Assembly (NCBI GenBank): GCA_025094145.1
Contig: JALLLS010000076.1
Span: 62,001 to 126,000 of the forward strand
Reading direction: 5' to 3'
Source of the DNA: Spinellus fusiger
Taxonomy: Eukaryota; Mucoromycota; Mucoromycetes; Mucorales; Phycomycetaceae
Length of the DNA: 64,000 nucleotides
Shown: positions 22,672-35,631 of the stretch, piece by piece
Position numbering within the stretch: the first letter of the stretch is position 1
Layout of the letters: each line of letters starts with the position of its first letter
Notes under the pieces: model-generated
What the model was told of the DNA's origin: nothing
What the model saw: the letters and a program-made list of their open reading frames with translations, nothing else
Database searches by the model: none
Made by a program: the position numbers and the translations under genes

Positions 22672-24198
22672 TTATTTTGCTGCAGGCCGTTTCTTTGTTT
22701 TAGACCCCTTGAGTGGAGTGGCCACTCTCTTCTTATTTTGAGTATCTACAGGTGTCGTTGTGAAGTAGTCCATCATTCTACTCTGTGTCGCTCCTTTGAC
22801 ATTCTTTTCTAGTTTCTCGCATGATTTACGGATTCTGTCCTCTCTACTCACAGAATCAGCCCGAGACATCCACACCTTATTTACCTGAATCCCTTTTCGG
22901 TGACCATGAATTGCACTACTGCCTCGATATCAGGTTTCTTCCACTCAATCTACAGCAATACACAGCAGTACATATAAGCACGGGTGAGCCTGTTATAAGG
23001 TGGGGTCTCTTTACCTCGATCTCCTTTCCTGAAAGTACTTCTGGGGATGTAAAGAGCTCTCTTGCTTCTGGATACATCCAATTCTCAGGCACACCCTCCT
23101 TTGCCTTGCCAGAGAGATTCTCCAACACCTTCTCAATTGAACCATGTTCCTTGATCAATGAGTAAGCAGTCTTGGGTCCAATGCCTCGAATGGTCTCTAC
23201 ATAATCACATCCCAACAGAATACACAGGTCCACAAACTAGCTCTGTCTTAGTTCCTCCATAGCAACCCACTTTGTCATGTACCTGACTCATTGTTAACCC
23301 GGTCTCTTTTAATACATCAGCAACATGTATCTCCTCAATCAGCATCTTTCTCTGTTCAGAAAAGGTCAAATGGCGCAACAAAACAGGAGAGCCAAAAGTG
23401 ACTGTGTCCATGTCCTCAGAAGCAGCTCCAAACACTTTTCCAGACTTGGCAAGTTCAGCGCACTGTGCTTCTGCTTCTGTGGGTGCCTAGAGGAGAACGT
23501 AAGAAGGAAGAAGAAAGACACTCCCCTTTTCTTTGCCCATGTCTTCTCCACCCACCTCAATATAAGGAATTCCCATGGCCTTGAGGAGTCGTTTGCACTC
23601 TTCATTGTGTTCCTTGGTCACTTTTACCACACGCTTTCCAAATCGTAGTGCATCTTCTGTGTTGCCTATTCACAGTCCATAGCCACCTGTTGATATGTCT
23701 TTTTCTTTCTCTTTCTTTCTCTCTCTTCCATTTTGACTGTTTGTTTACCTGTTTCTATGGCCTCCTCCATCTGAACCATGGCCTCTTCCTTGCGTGCTTT
23801 TCTTTTTGCCAGCTGTATTTTCCATTGAATTCTCCTCACTCCAACAGACACTCACCTCGCCTGATTTCATTGTGGGTGGCTTTCCATCAAATACATACAC
23901 TGGTTTGATGCCGTTCTCTACCAAGCGCACGGTTCGATAAAACATGCCCATCAAGTGACTGAAACTGACTTAGTCACACTGGCCAGCGCAGATCAACAGA
24001 AAAGAGTTACCTGGTTGTTTCTCCGTGCGTGTCTGTCAAAAGCTGCCCGTCCTGCTGTCGAACAGCCACCATGAACTGATAAATGCACATGGAAGCGTCG
24101 ATTGCTATTTTACGACCAAAGTAGCTCTTCAATTCATAGTTCTTGATAGCACTTGGTGCGTGTTCTGCAATGATTTTTGACAATCCCTTGATTCCCAT
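22672..24198 (-). CDS. FEN1: Flap endonuclease 1 (FEN1/RAD27)
   Basis: Exons 24198-24011, 23958-23856, 23812-23749, 23665-23556, 23486-23283, 23236-23015, 22949-22885 and 22843-22672 join to 375 codons plus stop (human 380, yeast 382). The start [10 protein letters not shown] retains the Gly after Met used in the active site. XPG-N ([27 protein letters not shown]) and XPG-I ([27 protein letters not shown]) carry the metal-binding acids. The HhH region [18 protein letters not shown] follows. The C-terminus has a PCNA-binding box (QSRMMDYF) and a basic tail. It removes Okazaki-fragment flaps and acts in base-excision repair in the nucleus. Confidence 0.93.
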
Positions 24199-24420
24199 TT
24201 GGTGCCTTGAGAAGGAAAGAGAAAGAGAAGAGAAAGAGAAGAGAAAGAAAAGAAAGAAAAAAGCCGGTTTATTATTTTTATTTTTCATTTGATCAATAAT
24301 AAAATGTACTGCACTCAAGTGTGACACTGTTTTCTTTCCTTCCATCGGTTGTGTTGTATTGCATTAGCTGTTCAGCAACACCAGCAACAGCACCAGCAAC
24401 ACCAACACAGACGGCCCTTT

Positions 24421-25840
24421 CTAGTCTCCTCCAGAATGGCCTTGAAGACCTACTTTGGGTGGAAGAACAAGAGGTAGATTTCTACGCCAAAAGTCATATA
24501 TGAGGGTGGCTGTCTTGAGTGGCTGGTCTTCCTGTACAAAGTGGCCTGCCTCAGGAAACACCTCGAGTTGGAATTTGCCTAGGGGAGCTCCTTAGTTGGA
24601 GGGAAGGTTGGTTGCGTGTGTACCTTGCATCTGGCCAATCATCAACTCCTTGTCGAGTCGATCCACACCTAAGATGGACAGGGTTCATTTGCCAACACCA
24701 GCAGCAACACACAGGACATTTTCTTTTTCTTTCTTTCTTTCTTTCTTACCTGCAAGTAGTAGCAGCTTGCTTGCTGGACACTTTATGAACTTGCGAGACA
24801 TGTCCTCAAACCAACCTAATGATGTCAGCCAGTGCTGTCCCTGGGAGAAGTCCCCTCTTTCTTATTCTTTTTTATTCTTTCTTATTCTTGCTATACCTGT
24901 CCAGTAGTCCTCTGTCTTTGATAGATCCGTACGCCATTCATATCTGTCGTTTTGATAGCAAAGAAGAGGGGGAATCGACACCCTGGCTGAGGGCAGATGG
25001 CGCACCGTGTGGGATCTGACACTATCCACGCTCCAATGTCAACCCACTTCTCCAATGTCACTGCTGCTTCCTCCATGGGGTTTGTGATGGAGAGAAAGAA
25101 TTTACCTCCACTGCACTGCCTCTTCTATCCTGCCAAACTGACGGGGACGTGTGGCAATATAGGCATTCATGTTCGCCAGTGCCTCCATGGCAGATCCCTC
25201 CACCACATCAATCACAAGCACCCCACAGAGACGCCTGAACAGACGCTGGTAGGCTACATCCACCACCACAGCGCCTCCCATACTAGTCACACACAGTGTG
25301 TTTGAGCCACCCTTTTCTTCTTCTTTTCTCTTTTCTTTTCTTTTTCTTTCTTTTCTCCTTGCTCTACCTGTGGCCAATCAGAAGCACCTGTGGCTCCTGT
25401 TCCTTGTACAGTGCCTTGATGACCTGCACCATGTCTGCACTGTAGCAGGCAAGCGTGTGGTCCTGGGCATGTGTGGGTGTGCGTGTGTGGCCATGACTGC
25501 GTGCGTCATAGGCAACAATGGCACACATCCCCTGTGTGAGGGCATGAAGGTGCTGGGCCATGAGAGCAAACGACAGAGCTGAGCTTCCTGCACCGTGATG
25601 AAGGACCATCACAGGGCCTGGTGCGTGGCGAGCACTGACATACACCCGAAACACCTCGTCATGGGCTATCTCCACCTCCAGACACTCCTCAAAGTAATCG
25701 CTCCAGGCTGTCTCGTTGTATTCTCTGTTCTCCTGTCTTTCCGCAGTAGAGGGAGTGGAGGAAGTGGAGGAAGTACTTGTCTCCTGCACAGTGGACAGTG
25801 GCTGGTGTTTGCGTAATAGTTCTTTATGTAGAAAAGACAT
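24421..25840 (-). CDS. PPE1: Protein phosphatase methylesterase 1
   Basis: Exons 25840-25368, 25282-25106, 25030-24897, 24815-24750, 24668-24624 and 24578-24421 join to 350 codons plus stop. Alpha/beta-hydrolase blocks match the PPME1 family: MVLHHGAGSSALSF, YDARSHGHT, nucleophile LIGHSMGGA (Ser in phase across intron 1), VIDVVEGSAMEAL, ARVSIP, GVDRLDKELMIGQMQG and the His block EAGHFVQED. It demethylates the C-terminal Leu of PP2A catalytic subunit. The 3' end lies 222 bp from the FEN1 start, on the same strand. It is shorter than the human enzyme (386 aa) because the acidic loop after ARVS is short. Confidence 0.9.
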
Positions 25841-25892
25841 GTAGGGTTTATTGGTAACTAAACACTTGTTGCGTATGTGGGTGTGTCTTATT

Positions 25893-26093
25893 CTAAGAAG
25901 AAGGAGAAGAAGGAGAAGGAGGAGAAGCCTCTACACCTTTTGTAGGCTGACCCGTCATGTCTGCTAACAAAGCGTCCACCTTGGCCTGGAGTCCATCTGC
26001 CTTGGATTCAATAGCATCCATCATTCGTTCTGCTTCCTCAGCTTCCTTGAGCCATTGTTGGAGGTCACGTTCGCTTTGTTCAGGAGCAGGCAT
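25893..26093 (-). CDS. Small coiled-coil protein, unrecognised
   Basis: A 66-codon frame from the ATG at 26093 (MPAPEQSERDLQQWL). Residues 5-48 form a strongly predicted amphipathic helix (KEAEEAERMMDAIESKADGL, then QAKVDALLADM) with heptad spacing; the tail is Ser/Pro-rich. Codon use is clean and the ORF lies in a gene-dense block between PPME1 and eL21 on the same strand. It could be a small adaptor subunit, but no family was recognised; an upstream exon is possible. Confidence 0.5.
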   Translation of the reverse strand: MPAPEQSERDLQQWLKEAEEAERMMDAIESKADGLQAKVDALLADMTGQPTKGVEASPPSPSSPSS

Positions 26094-26351
26094 CCAATGG
26101 AGAGGGCAAATCCACCAAGAACACACACACACCCCGCCCTATCTTATAGTGACACCCAACCCACTCCCACTCCTCTTTCTCATCCACAAACAAGCCACCC
26201 AAAACAAAGTGGCTTGGGTCCTTCCTTTCCCCCCCTTTTTTTTTATTTTGTTAAAATAGGATAAGTATGTAGGTGTTATAGTTGTATGTGTGTGTGTGTA
26301 GGGGTTTTTTTTTAATTTTTTTAATTTTATTGATTTAAAATCCCACACTGC

Positions 26352-26896
26352 TTACAAAAGAGTCTCGTAAGGAATGGCAGTGATGGTCTGGGGAACGTTC
26401 TTCACAGTAGAGACGTAACGGGCCAAACGGGGCTTGACGGGAGAGCGCTTCAACTCCACACGGACACCAGCAGCCTGGGCCTCGATCTTCTTTTGGGCAT
26501 TCTCCTTGACACGGTCCAAGAACTCTTGACGGCACTTGGAGTGCTTGATGTGCTCAACACGGATGTTGACACGCTTCTCGATGAAACGGTTGCCGACACG
26601 CTTGTTGATGATCACACCCACAGCAGACTTGGTGACGTTGTAGATGACACCTGTGCGTCCGTGGTAGAACTTGTGGGGCATACCCTTCTGGACAGCAGCA
26701 TTGGCCTTGATATCGACAATGTCACCTGTCTTGTAGGTGGTCAAGTAGGTGGACAAGGGGATGGCACCATGGTCGCGGAACTTGCGCGAGAACATGTGGC
26801 GGGTGCGAGCACGGACTAGAGTAGAGCATACACATGTGTTATAAAGATGGCTTCTTCCTTGTCTTGCGTCTACTTACGACCGAATGAGTGAGGCAT
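26352..26896 (-). CDS. RPL21: 60S ribosomal protein eL21
   Basis: Exon 1 is only 19 nt (26896-26878, MPHSFG). A 62-nt intron leads to exon 2 (26815-26352), giving exactly 160 codons, the size of yeast Rpl21. Conserved blocks are [52 protein letters not shown] and IPYETLL. It is a component of the large cytosolic subunit. GC content and codon bias are higher than in neighbouring intergenic DNA, as expected for a highly expressed gene. Confidence 0.95.
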
Positions 26897-27527
26897 GTCT
26901 GAGGCAGTCACACCATAACAGAGTGGACAGTGGGAGGGTGGCAGAGGAAAAAGTCACATAATAGAAAGAAAGAAAAAGACAAGTCAGCAACATACACACA
27001 CATAAATGTAGGTTGTTGTTATTGCTGGTGTTGTTGTAGTGGTGTTGTTGCAGTGGTGGTGTTGCAGTGGTGGTGTTGTAGTGGCGGTGGTGTTGTAGTG
27101 GTGGTGCTGGTGTTGCTGCTGTAGAAGAGAACGAACTGTCCTTGGACTTACCGAATGAAGTCTACACACAAGGACACAAGGGGAAGAAGAGGGAAAAATA
27201 GAGACAGGCGGTCTGGGAAATAAGTCATCAAAAAAAATTTATACAGATAGGATTGGATCAAAAGAGTGATGTCAGCATCCACCATGGACCTCTTTTTTTT
27301 TTCTTTTTTTTTCTTCTTTTTTTTCTGATATTCTCGCTTTGACTCCCACTCATTTTCATTGTTGACTCTGTTATGAGAATAGAAAGCAGCCTTTTCTCCA
27401 ATGGCCGCCTTGTCATTGGCTGTGCTCTTTATAATTTGGTGTCCTTTTGAGCTGTGGGCTCTGAGCAGTCTTAATGTCAATAAGGCTTCTCTCTCTAGAT
27501 CTTTCTCTCTCTCTAGATCTCTCTTTT
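26897..27527. other. Intergenic DNA with GTTGTAGTGGTG minisatellite
   Basis: A GT/GG-rich minisatellite of GTTGTAGTGGTG-like units lies at about 27010-27120. The rest is A/T-rich with poly-T runs at about 27291-27325. It holds the eL21 promoter and 3' flank of the zinc-finger gene, and possibly a last exon of that gene. Confidence 0.55.
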
Positions 27528-28717
27528 CTATCCAATCACCCACTCACCTGGCCACAGCCTGAGTTTCATAGGCACAGGCGGAAGAGAGGCTGTGGTAGGA
27601 GGCTGGCTGGTGCTGGAAAGAGAAGACGTGCTATGTGACTCTCTTTTCTCCATCCTGTCCATCCTGTCCATCATCAAGTAGTGCATCTGCATGCGGATGC
27701 CATGACACACTGCCTTGACACTCTGCATCTCCTCCTGCAGACGAAAGGTCTCTGTCATCAGGGCCATGTTCTGCTGCAGCTCAAGCGACTGCAGCCCTGC
27801 CCCAAGAGAGTCCACCCGAGTGCGCAGCTGTGCCATGGGGTCTGTCGTGAGGGTCTGCCACTGCTCCAGGGTCCCCTGCCACTGGGCCTGGAGATCCTTG
27901 TGCTGTTGGCGCAGGAGAGCATTCTCGCTGGTCAGGGCATCGAGGGTCTGGACCAGATGGGCGTGCTGCTGCTGCTGCTGCTGCAGATGGCCCTTGATGG
28001 CTTCGTAGGGACAGGCCGTGGTGTGGGCCGTGTGGTGGCGCCGCTCCCCCTGCCACGGACAGCCCGACGCGTGGTGGTGGCAGGACACAGGCAGGGCTGG
28101 ACAGTGGGCCAGGTGGTCTGTGTACTGTGCTCGTGGCTGCTCGGTGTGGCAGTGGTGGCACGCGGGGGTGTCGGAGAGGCACTGGGGAGGGTGGCGCTCT
28201 ACCTCATGGGCATGGAGGGTGGTGTGGCACACGTCACACTCCACCAGGCGGAAGGGACACTCCCTTGCATGGACACTGGAGTCTCGTTTGAGGACAGTCG
28301 TGCTGCATCCCTCTAAAACACAGTCCACATAGGCGTAGAGGCACTTCTCCGCGTGCTGCTGTACAAACTGGCGCTGTGTCTGCTCAGGGCACCCTGTGGT
28401 GTGATGAGGACACTCTACAACGAGCTCATTGACCATGTTGTTGATGATATTGGGTGTCTTTGTGAGCTGGTCGGTGGCAAGCGGGGCACGGTCAATGGGA
28501 CAGACGGGGTTGGCCTCAATGGCCTGGTAGATGCACCCGCCACAAAAGGTGTGTCTAAAGAGTAAGAAGAGCCTGCTGCTGGGGTGGCGTGGGCTTACCC
28601 ACATGGCGATATGACAGGATCCACAAAGGGGGTCTGGCATATACAGCAGATGAGATTGGCATTGGGGGTGTCTACATAGACAAGTGCGTGGAAGTCTACA
28701 GTGAAGGCAGCTGTCAT
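27528..28717 (-). CDS. RING plus TRAF-type zinc-finger protein
   Basis: Exon 1 28717-28599 starts MTAAFTVDFHAL; exon 2 spans 28554 to 27528 or to a donor at 27547. The RING finger is completed by splicing: CCICQTPF...CGHTFCGGCIYQAI...CPID. TRAF-type zinc fingers follow with repeated Cys/His pairs (VECPHHTTGC, HAEKCLYAYVDC, CPFRLVECDVC, CPALPVSCHHHASGC). A poly-Gln coiled coil from about residue 245 onward completes it. Read through, the protein is 381 aa ending RLWPGEWVIG. A GTGAGT donor inside that end (27547) suggests a further short exon I could not place. It is likely an E3 ubiquitin ligase or signalling adaptor. Confidence 0.75.
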
Positions 28718-29466
28718 GAAGAAGAAGAAGAATGAAGAAGAATGAAGAAGAAAGGCAAAAGAGAAAGCAGACCGATAAAATGGAAAGGAATCCTGAGTGT
28801 ATTCCTCCCTGTTGCATGGGATTGACTTTTGATTGGCTGGGGGCTCAGTTGATAATAACTTATCAAAGAGTTATTTCTCTATCTTATTATTCAAACTCTT
28901 CTGTCTGTGCTGAGATGGAATAGAGTCACTTCTCCATAGCAACCTTCCCCTCCTGCACACAAGAGGGTGCTGAACAAACGAACAAGGGGCCATTGAAGAG
29001 GCTGTGTTGGCATGGAACAGGGTCGGACTATGTCTTGTGGATGATCAATAGAAGAGGGACAGTGTATTTTATTAGGAGAGTATTTTATTTTATTAGGAGA
29101 GTCATTGGGAGAGTCATTGGAAGTGTCGTTGGAAGTGTCGTTGGGAGTGTTCTCTCAGTGACTGGCCTGCAGTGAGACACAAACACCTACTACGTCACTC
29201 CAACGACACTCTTGATTGGTCACAAGAATAAGATCTTTGGGAAATAGTAAGAAGAAAACGCGTGGTGAGATAGGACTCTACAAAAATGACTGGCCAAAGA
29301 AGTGTCAATAGGAGCCAAAAATAGAATAAAATAAAATAATAAAAAGAGAGAGGAGAAGAATAAAATAAAAAAGAAACACAAAGAGACGGAAAAACAGTCC
29401 ACACACTAAGAAATAGACACGCCAACAGGTGAAGAAGAAAGAAGAAGAGAAGAAAAAAGAAAAGAA

Positions 29467-29497
<31 letters not shown>

Positions 29498-29670
29498 AGA
29501 CAAAGAGAGAGGAAAACAAGCCTTTTTGCAATTCACCGTTGGCCTACGCGATAAGTGCAGCCAATGGAGTGAATGTTTTTTTCATTATTTTTTTCGTATT
29601 TATTTTATTTTTTCTATTTATTTTTTTCGTATTTATTTTTCTTCTCCTTCTCCTTCTCTCGTTTCACACC
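28718..29670. other. Divergent intergenic region, low complexity
   Basis: This lies between the divergent zinc-finger and YABBY/HMG genes. It contains a short tandem block of GGGAGAGTCATT/GGAAGTGTCGTT-like units at about 29085-29150 and A/G-rich runs at 29435-29520. No gene was recognised. Confidence 0.5.
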
Positions 29671-30712
<1,042 letters not shown>

Positions 30713-31036
30713 TCTCCCAAGAGAATTGCTAGTGTTTGTGGTGTAATTTTATTTTACTCTATAAAATATACAAAGAAAACAAACGAATTGCTTCCTCTTT
30801 CTTCTTTACATGATATTAAAACCACTGTTATATGATAACTAATAAACAAGAGAAAGTAGAGGCAAGTGATGGGATGAAATGAGGGTGTGAGAATAGATGA
30901 AGAGAACGATCACGGTAATAAGTGTTGTTATTAAGGGTGGGTTATTAAGAATTTATTATCATAAACTTATTATCATGGGTCAAGGTGTCTTTGCTATTCT
31001 TCCTTATAACATCCTTCCTTATAACATCCTTCCCTA

Positions 31037-31307
31037 TCATGAATCTTCAAAGGCAGGACGGTTGGTTGTATCATTCCATTGGTGACTTGCATACGTGGCT
31101 GTCTTGAAAAACGTATACACAAACGACATTCTCTTTTCTGTTCTTCTCAGCTGATCAATAAGCTGAATAACATGGATATCATTCACTGTAGATACAGCAT
31201 TATTCAACTAGGACGTCAGAAGAGACTAGACAGCAATCCATTACCTTTGCAATATTAGTGACAAGAAGCTGTGTCTCACTTATAATAGCATCTTCCAACG
31301 TTCTCAT
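31037..31307 (-). CDS. Possible DASH complex subunit DAD3-like
   Basis: Exon 31307-31245 (MRTLEDAIISETQLLV...) joins in phase, via GTAATG...TTATTCAG, to 31162-31037. It gives 62 codons plus stop. The second part, LRRTEKRMSFVYTFFKTATYA, resembles the LR.LE.K...V.TL.K.SVYS signature of DAD3, a small outer-kinetochore coiled-coil protein. The first exon fits the preceding helix. The acceptor choice is mine: another at 31176 would change frame. The gene would be head-to-head with the PTRHD1-like gene, starts 170 bp apart. Identity is tentative and the N-terminus may continue upstream. Confidence 0.4.
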
Positions 31308-31477
31308 GATAACACTGTCCTGTACAAAGAGAGGTCAGAAGAGACATGAAGGAAGAGGGCGGCATGTGTAGGTAGACGTGACTACTCTCAAGGCAAAAAG
31401 AGTCATCCACAGTATAATGAAATCAAATGTAAACAAACAAACACCAACAACACACACACATACTGTTATTTCTCTCT

Positions 31478-32165
31478 ATGGCCATGAGTGCAATAGAACC
31501 CTTGACTATGTTTATTGTCGTTCGCAAAGATTTGGCAAAGGTAATCTCCACCATTGACTTATTCCTACAGAGCCATGTATTCACTGTAGAATAGACATTA
31601 AAATGGCCCACAGGAAGGTAAATAGGAGGGCAAGCAAGACAGCCACAAGCAATATCTATGGATATCTGTCTATCTGTCTGTCTGTCTATCTATATTTGTA
31701 TCTATCTATCTATCTATCTCTCTATATTTGTATCTATGGATGTGTGCAAGTACTAATACTCTTTTATGGCAGTGTTATTGCCCAGGCCTGTCATGCTGCT
31801 ACAGCTGTATTGCATACAACACGTGATGAAATAACCACCAAAGAGTATCTTTCTGATATACACTCCATGCATAAAGTAGTGCTTGAGGTAATCTTTGTTT
31901 TCTATTCTGTTCATCTTCCATTGGCATTGCTCTTGTCAAAAGAGAGAGAGGGAAAAGGAAGCACATAGGCTTATCTACAGTTTAGACAAAGAACCTCGAA
32001 TCATTGGAGACATTGGTAGACGCCTTGACTCCTTATGCTATTCCTCTTGAGACATGGGTTGAACAGCCAGAGAATATTGTGACAGCATTTGCCACTGCTC
32101 CATTGAGAGGAAGAAGTCCTGAAGTGAAGGATCTCTTTAAAAAGTACTGTTCTTTGTATCGCTAA
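31478..32165 (+). CDS. PTRHD1-like peptidyl-tRNA hydrolase domain protein
   Basis: Exons 31478-31540, 31595-31617 (23 nt), 31773-31887 and 31986-32165 join to 126 codons plus stop (human PTRHD1 140 aa). The order of motifs fits the Pth2-like fold: [46 protein letters not shown] and [19 protein letters not shown]. Motif WPTGSVIAQ is completed only by splicing the 23-nt exon to exon 3 across a 155-nt intron rich in CTAT/CTGT repeats. Two in-frame ATGs (31478, 31484) precede the domain. By family it belongs to the PTH2-type fold; activity on peptidyl-tRNA is not established for PTRHD1. Confidence 0.8.
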
Positions 32166-32398
32166 CTGGCTTGGAGGGTGTGTCGGGTGAAACTAGGATC
32201 TGTCAACGGGAAGGCCTAGAGGTGACTCACTAAGTTATATAGCAGGAGAGCCCCACCCACATCATCACAAAGATGTAAAGATTCAAATGTCCTTATTAAA
32301 TAAGAGCAGTGCCTAGTGGTTGGGAAAGCACTTTATTGATGTGTTTAGTATTTCATATGGACAAAGGCATTGTCTTCTTTGCTGCCATGGGTCTGTTT

Positions 32399-33172
32399 TT
32401 ATGCTGTCCTTGAGAGCCTATGGACTCTTTGACGATTCAACTCTATGCTAGTATTAGAATGGCTGTTGGCTGTTGAGAATAGATGGGAATGCTCCTCCTG
32501 TGGTATAGAGCATTTTTCATTCCGAGGCATCTCTGGGGCTTCATTGTGGTTGGAATACATGTTGGGTACCTGTGTTATCCGTCATTGACTTGTTGATAAG
32601 TGACTCATCAGAAAAATAGAGTGAGGAAGAAGGCATAGGAGAAGGATAAAAGAAAGATGGAAGAGTGGAATAAGAAGCAAGACCAACATTAGGTACATGT
32701 TGATACACTGCAATAACAATGAAGATCCAAAGGCATTTATTTGTGCTATTATTGCATCAGCCAAAGAGAGAAGAGAGAAAAGAGTGACTATGGACTTGTA
32801 TCCATGCATGGACTAGGGAATGCAATGAATTCATCTTGGAGTCATTGAGACAAGTGGTGTCTGTGGAATGGCTATTTACAACTCAAAAAAGTGACTTATA
32901 ATAGACCATCTTGAGAAGAAAAGATACAGAAAGACTGGAGCAGTCATCCAACAATAAAACCTGATAATAACAACAGCATCTGTATATTCTAAGCTAATAG
33001 GGTGGGCCAATGCTAGAACAGTCATAGAAAGTGTGCTGTTATTGACACTCTTCTCTCTCTCTCTCTCTCTCTCTAATGATATACTGTTGGCAGTGTACAT
33101 GGCATGGATTTCTCTTGTCTTTAACAATCCTTGATGAGAAGAAAGCCCTCTCGTCTTTATGCTGCGATCCAT
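32399..33172 (-). CDS. Unresolved candidate spliced gene
   Basis: Several minus-strand pieces look protein-like but could not be assembled. They are a start MDRSIKTRGLSSHQGLLKTRE at 33172, TLSMTVLALAHPISLEYTDAV near 33028-32966, a Ser/Tyr/Pro-rich exon VYQHVPNVGLASYSTLPSFF (about 32715-32655) and a terminal frame MYSNHNEAPEMPRNEK ending at 32399. Acceptor-like TTGCAG and ACACAG precede the last two. A GA microsatellite interrupts the first. No family was recognised; parts may be chance ORFs. Confidence 0.25.
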
Positions 33173-33738
33173 AGAATAACTAGAGAAGTGTCATTGACCC
33201 TTTTAGTTCTGTTTACCAGTCAAATCATACTTCATGTTTGTATGTTTGTATATTAATAATGATATCAAAAAGAACAGGAATAGACTATATCACTTGTTTG
33301 TTCTTTGTTTATCATTGTTGCAGATTTCGATCTGTTAAGATGACTAGATAGAGATAGACTACTGATTGTAGTCACTCCACCTGCATCAGTACTGTCGTGA
33401 TGTCACTTTTCCTTCTTTTTTTCTTCCTTTATAGATAGAGAGTGGCCTCTTTAATGAAGAATCCAACTCTATAAACAATAATAAAGAAAAGTATCCAATA
33501 GAATCAACAAAGACCAGAGTTTCACTCTACGTTGAATTGACCCCAGATTCCATTTGATATTAAGAAAGACAACAATAGCAAATTATGTTAGGAATCGGCG
33601 TCTGTAAATGGTTTAGAATACCAAACAGTGGGATGTGCTTCTATTATTGCCTTTTATGTTTGTTCTTGCTGCTTCAGTGCTTAAAGTTGAAAAGAACAAT
33701 GCAAAGAACAATAAAAAAGCATTTAAATGTTCTCTCAT
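33173..33738. other. Intergenic DNA upstream of the Fanzor-bearing element
   Basis: AT-rich, with no gene recognised. It ends at the terminal motif TACACA of the composite element. Confidence 0.5.
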
Positions 33739-33859
33739 TACACAAAGATCTTTAGGATATATAAGGAAATAGTCTAAATACAATTGCTTAAAAATGATAA
33801 TTCGATTTGAGGAGGGAAAAAAGTGAAATGTATTCATGTTAGTTCTTAAATAAAGATTA

Positions 33860-34576
33860 TTATGTAGATTTACCTGTAAATATCTGAATCACATAGGAAA
33901 CCACCTTTGATGTGGTGATATATAATATGAATACAAATATATATTCTTTTCTACAGAATGGAGCTGGTCGGTGGAGACTGTTTAAACACTCTTCTGCAAT
34001 TGTATAGATATTCTTTGATGCATTCACATCTCTGTTCCAAACAATTCCACAACTTTGGCAAGCGTGGATAGTGTTGAAATTTATGAATACCTCAGTGAGG
34101 ATATTTGTGTTATAAGTGTGGCAGATCTTGAGAACAAAAATAAGAGTAACTGTTAGAAGAGCTTTTCATATTGGGTGGGAGGTCAATCATGTTTACATTT
34201 GATGTAAGGAACTCATCGACATCAACCACAAGAAAATCTCCATCCTTTTGTCTCTTTTTTTCAATGATTGATATAACACTCTTGGCAAACCAACACAATA
34301 ACCTTTGAACTTGGCAGCATCTTTTACCTTTACTCCTGTGCCATAAGCAATTACAGGCAGTTTGGCAGGATCATACTCTAATCTTTTTAGGTGCCAATGC
34401 CCCTTCTCATTACACACCAGGAGATTTTTCTGGCTTCTAAGCGGTGATACTTCCTTCCTTTTAAGACCGAAAATATTTTGCCCTTTTATCGTACTGTGTT
34501 TAAAATCAAAAGGTTTGCGGATATCCAAATAATTATTTCTCTTTGTGGATACCTTAATATCAAATTGTATTATCAA
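33860..34576 (-). pseudogene. Fanzor (eukaryotic TnpB) C-terminal fragment, arm A
   Basis: The reading runs from the core (FDIKVSTKRNNYLDIRKPFD) into LLVCNEKGHWHLKRLEYDPA and LPVIAYGTGVKVKDAAKFKG. A one-base frameshift follows at the A-rich KKRDK site, then GDFLVVDVDEFLTSN (RuvC-II Glu in DEF). A second one-base shift precedes CQSCGIVWNRDVNASKNI (zinc ribbon half and RuvC-III Asp), and the frame closes at 33860. The RuvC-I region and N-terminal part are absent, so no nuclease can be made. Intact Fanzors are RNA-guided DNA nucleases. Confidence 0.75.
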
Positions 34577-35631
34577 TAGAATATATTGTTTATGAATAAA
34601 ATTGTTTATTGTAATAGTATAGCTAATAGTATAGTATGACTATAGCTACTGCCTAAGTATATTACCCTCATTGCAATAGAATCTACATCCCAACATTATA
34701 ATAATCTATCCTTGGGATATAGATAAATATGCTCAGGAGTATACCCTAGACACCCTAGACAGTATAGAAAACTACTTGGTACTGACTTGAAAGGAGTCTT
34801 TGCTTGCCTAATAACAATACAATAAGTGTCTTGTGGATTACAATGAGCTCAAGCCCAGATGAAGACACTGCTTATCTTTTTATCACTAGAATAGTCTTTG
34901 GTAGTGTCTATCACCTCCATCTATTGTTTTTATTTGTTAATAATAGCACATTAACTTGTTTAGTTATGCTCATCTTGACAAGTGCTTGGGTGTTAAGTTG
35001 TATGGGTAGTGTGGAAAATAGCAAAAGGAGGGGATTATCAAAACGAATAATCTTTCATCTATTATTATGGTGATGTATACACCAGCCTCCACTCATACAA
35101 TTCACAAACCAAACAATTCACACTCTATTTGCCTTGAGCCTAAAGTTCAGTATTAGAAACAATACTTGGTTCTCATTAAGCACCACCATTAATACCAGTT
35201 ACAATGAGATAATTGAGGTGATTATGAATACTGAGTCAATGAATGGATATACTTTTCTCAACACAAGTAAGCTTGGTTCTGTTTTATGGAAAATGATGAC
35301 TAGAGTTAATTCAGTGTATGTTCTGTAATACATCTTTCTTAAGCAGTGTCATACTACAAATACTATGGGCCTAAGGATAACAAATTATGTTAAACAATAA
35401 ATGTAGTGACTGAGTTGTAATTTTGAGGTGATTCTTGTTCTATTTCTTCTCTTTACAGCCAATTCTATACTTTTTAATTGCAAAGTCAATAGTGATTGCT
35501 AAAATAGGCAACTAGAGTTTGAAATTGATCATTTAGACAGCGAAAAAGCATTTTTAAACACATTAGCCAATCATAAGAATATTGCGATTTTATTCTCAGG
35601 ATATTTCCTTTTATATCCCAAAAATATTTGG

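Noticed and set aside
27681..28316. 211-codon plus-strand ORF over the RING/TRAF gene
   Set aside because: It is the shadow of a GC-richer coding region on the minus strand; Cys/His zinc-finger spacing is only in the minus frame.
31423..31611. Minus-strand 62-codon ORF opposite the PTRHD1-like first exons
   Set aside because: It is antisense to exons whose spliced product matches a known family; its phase does not join to the DAD3-like exons.
34804..35073. 89-codon hydrophobic ORF in the composite element core
   Set aside because: Also present in the second core copy, but only because the whole core is duplicated; no family or start context supports a gene.
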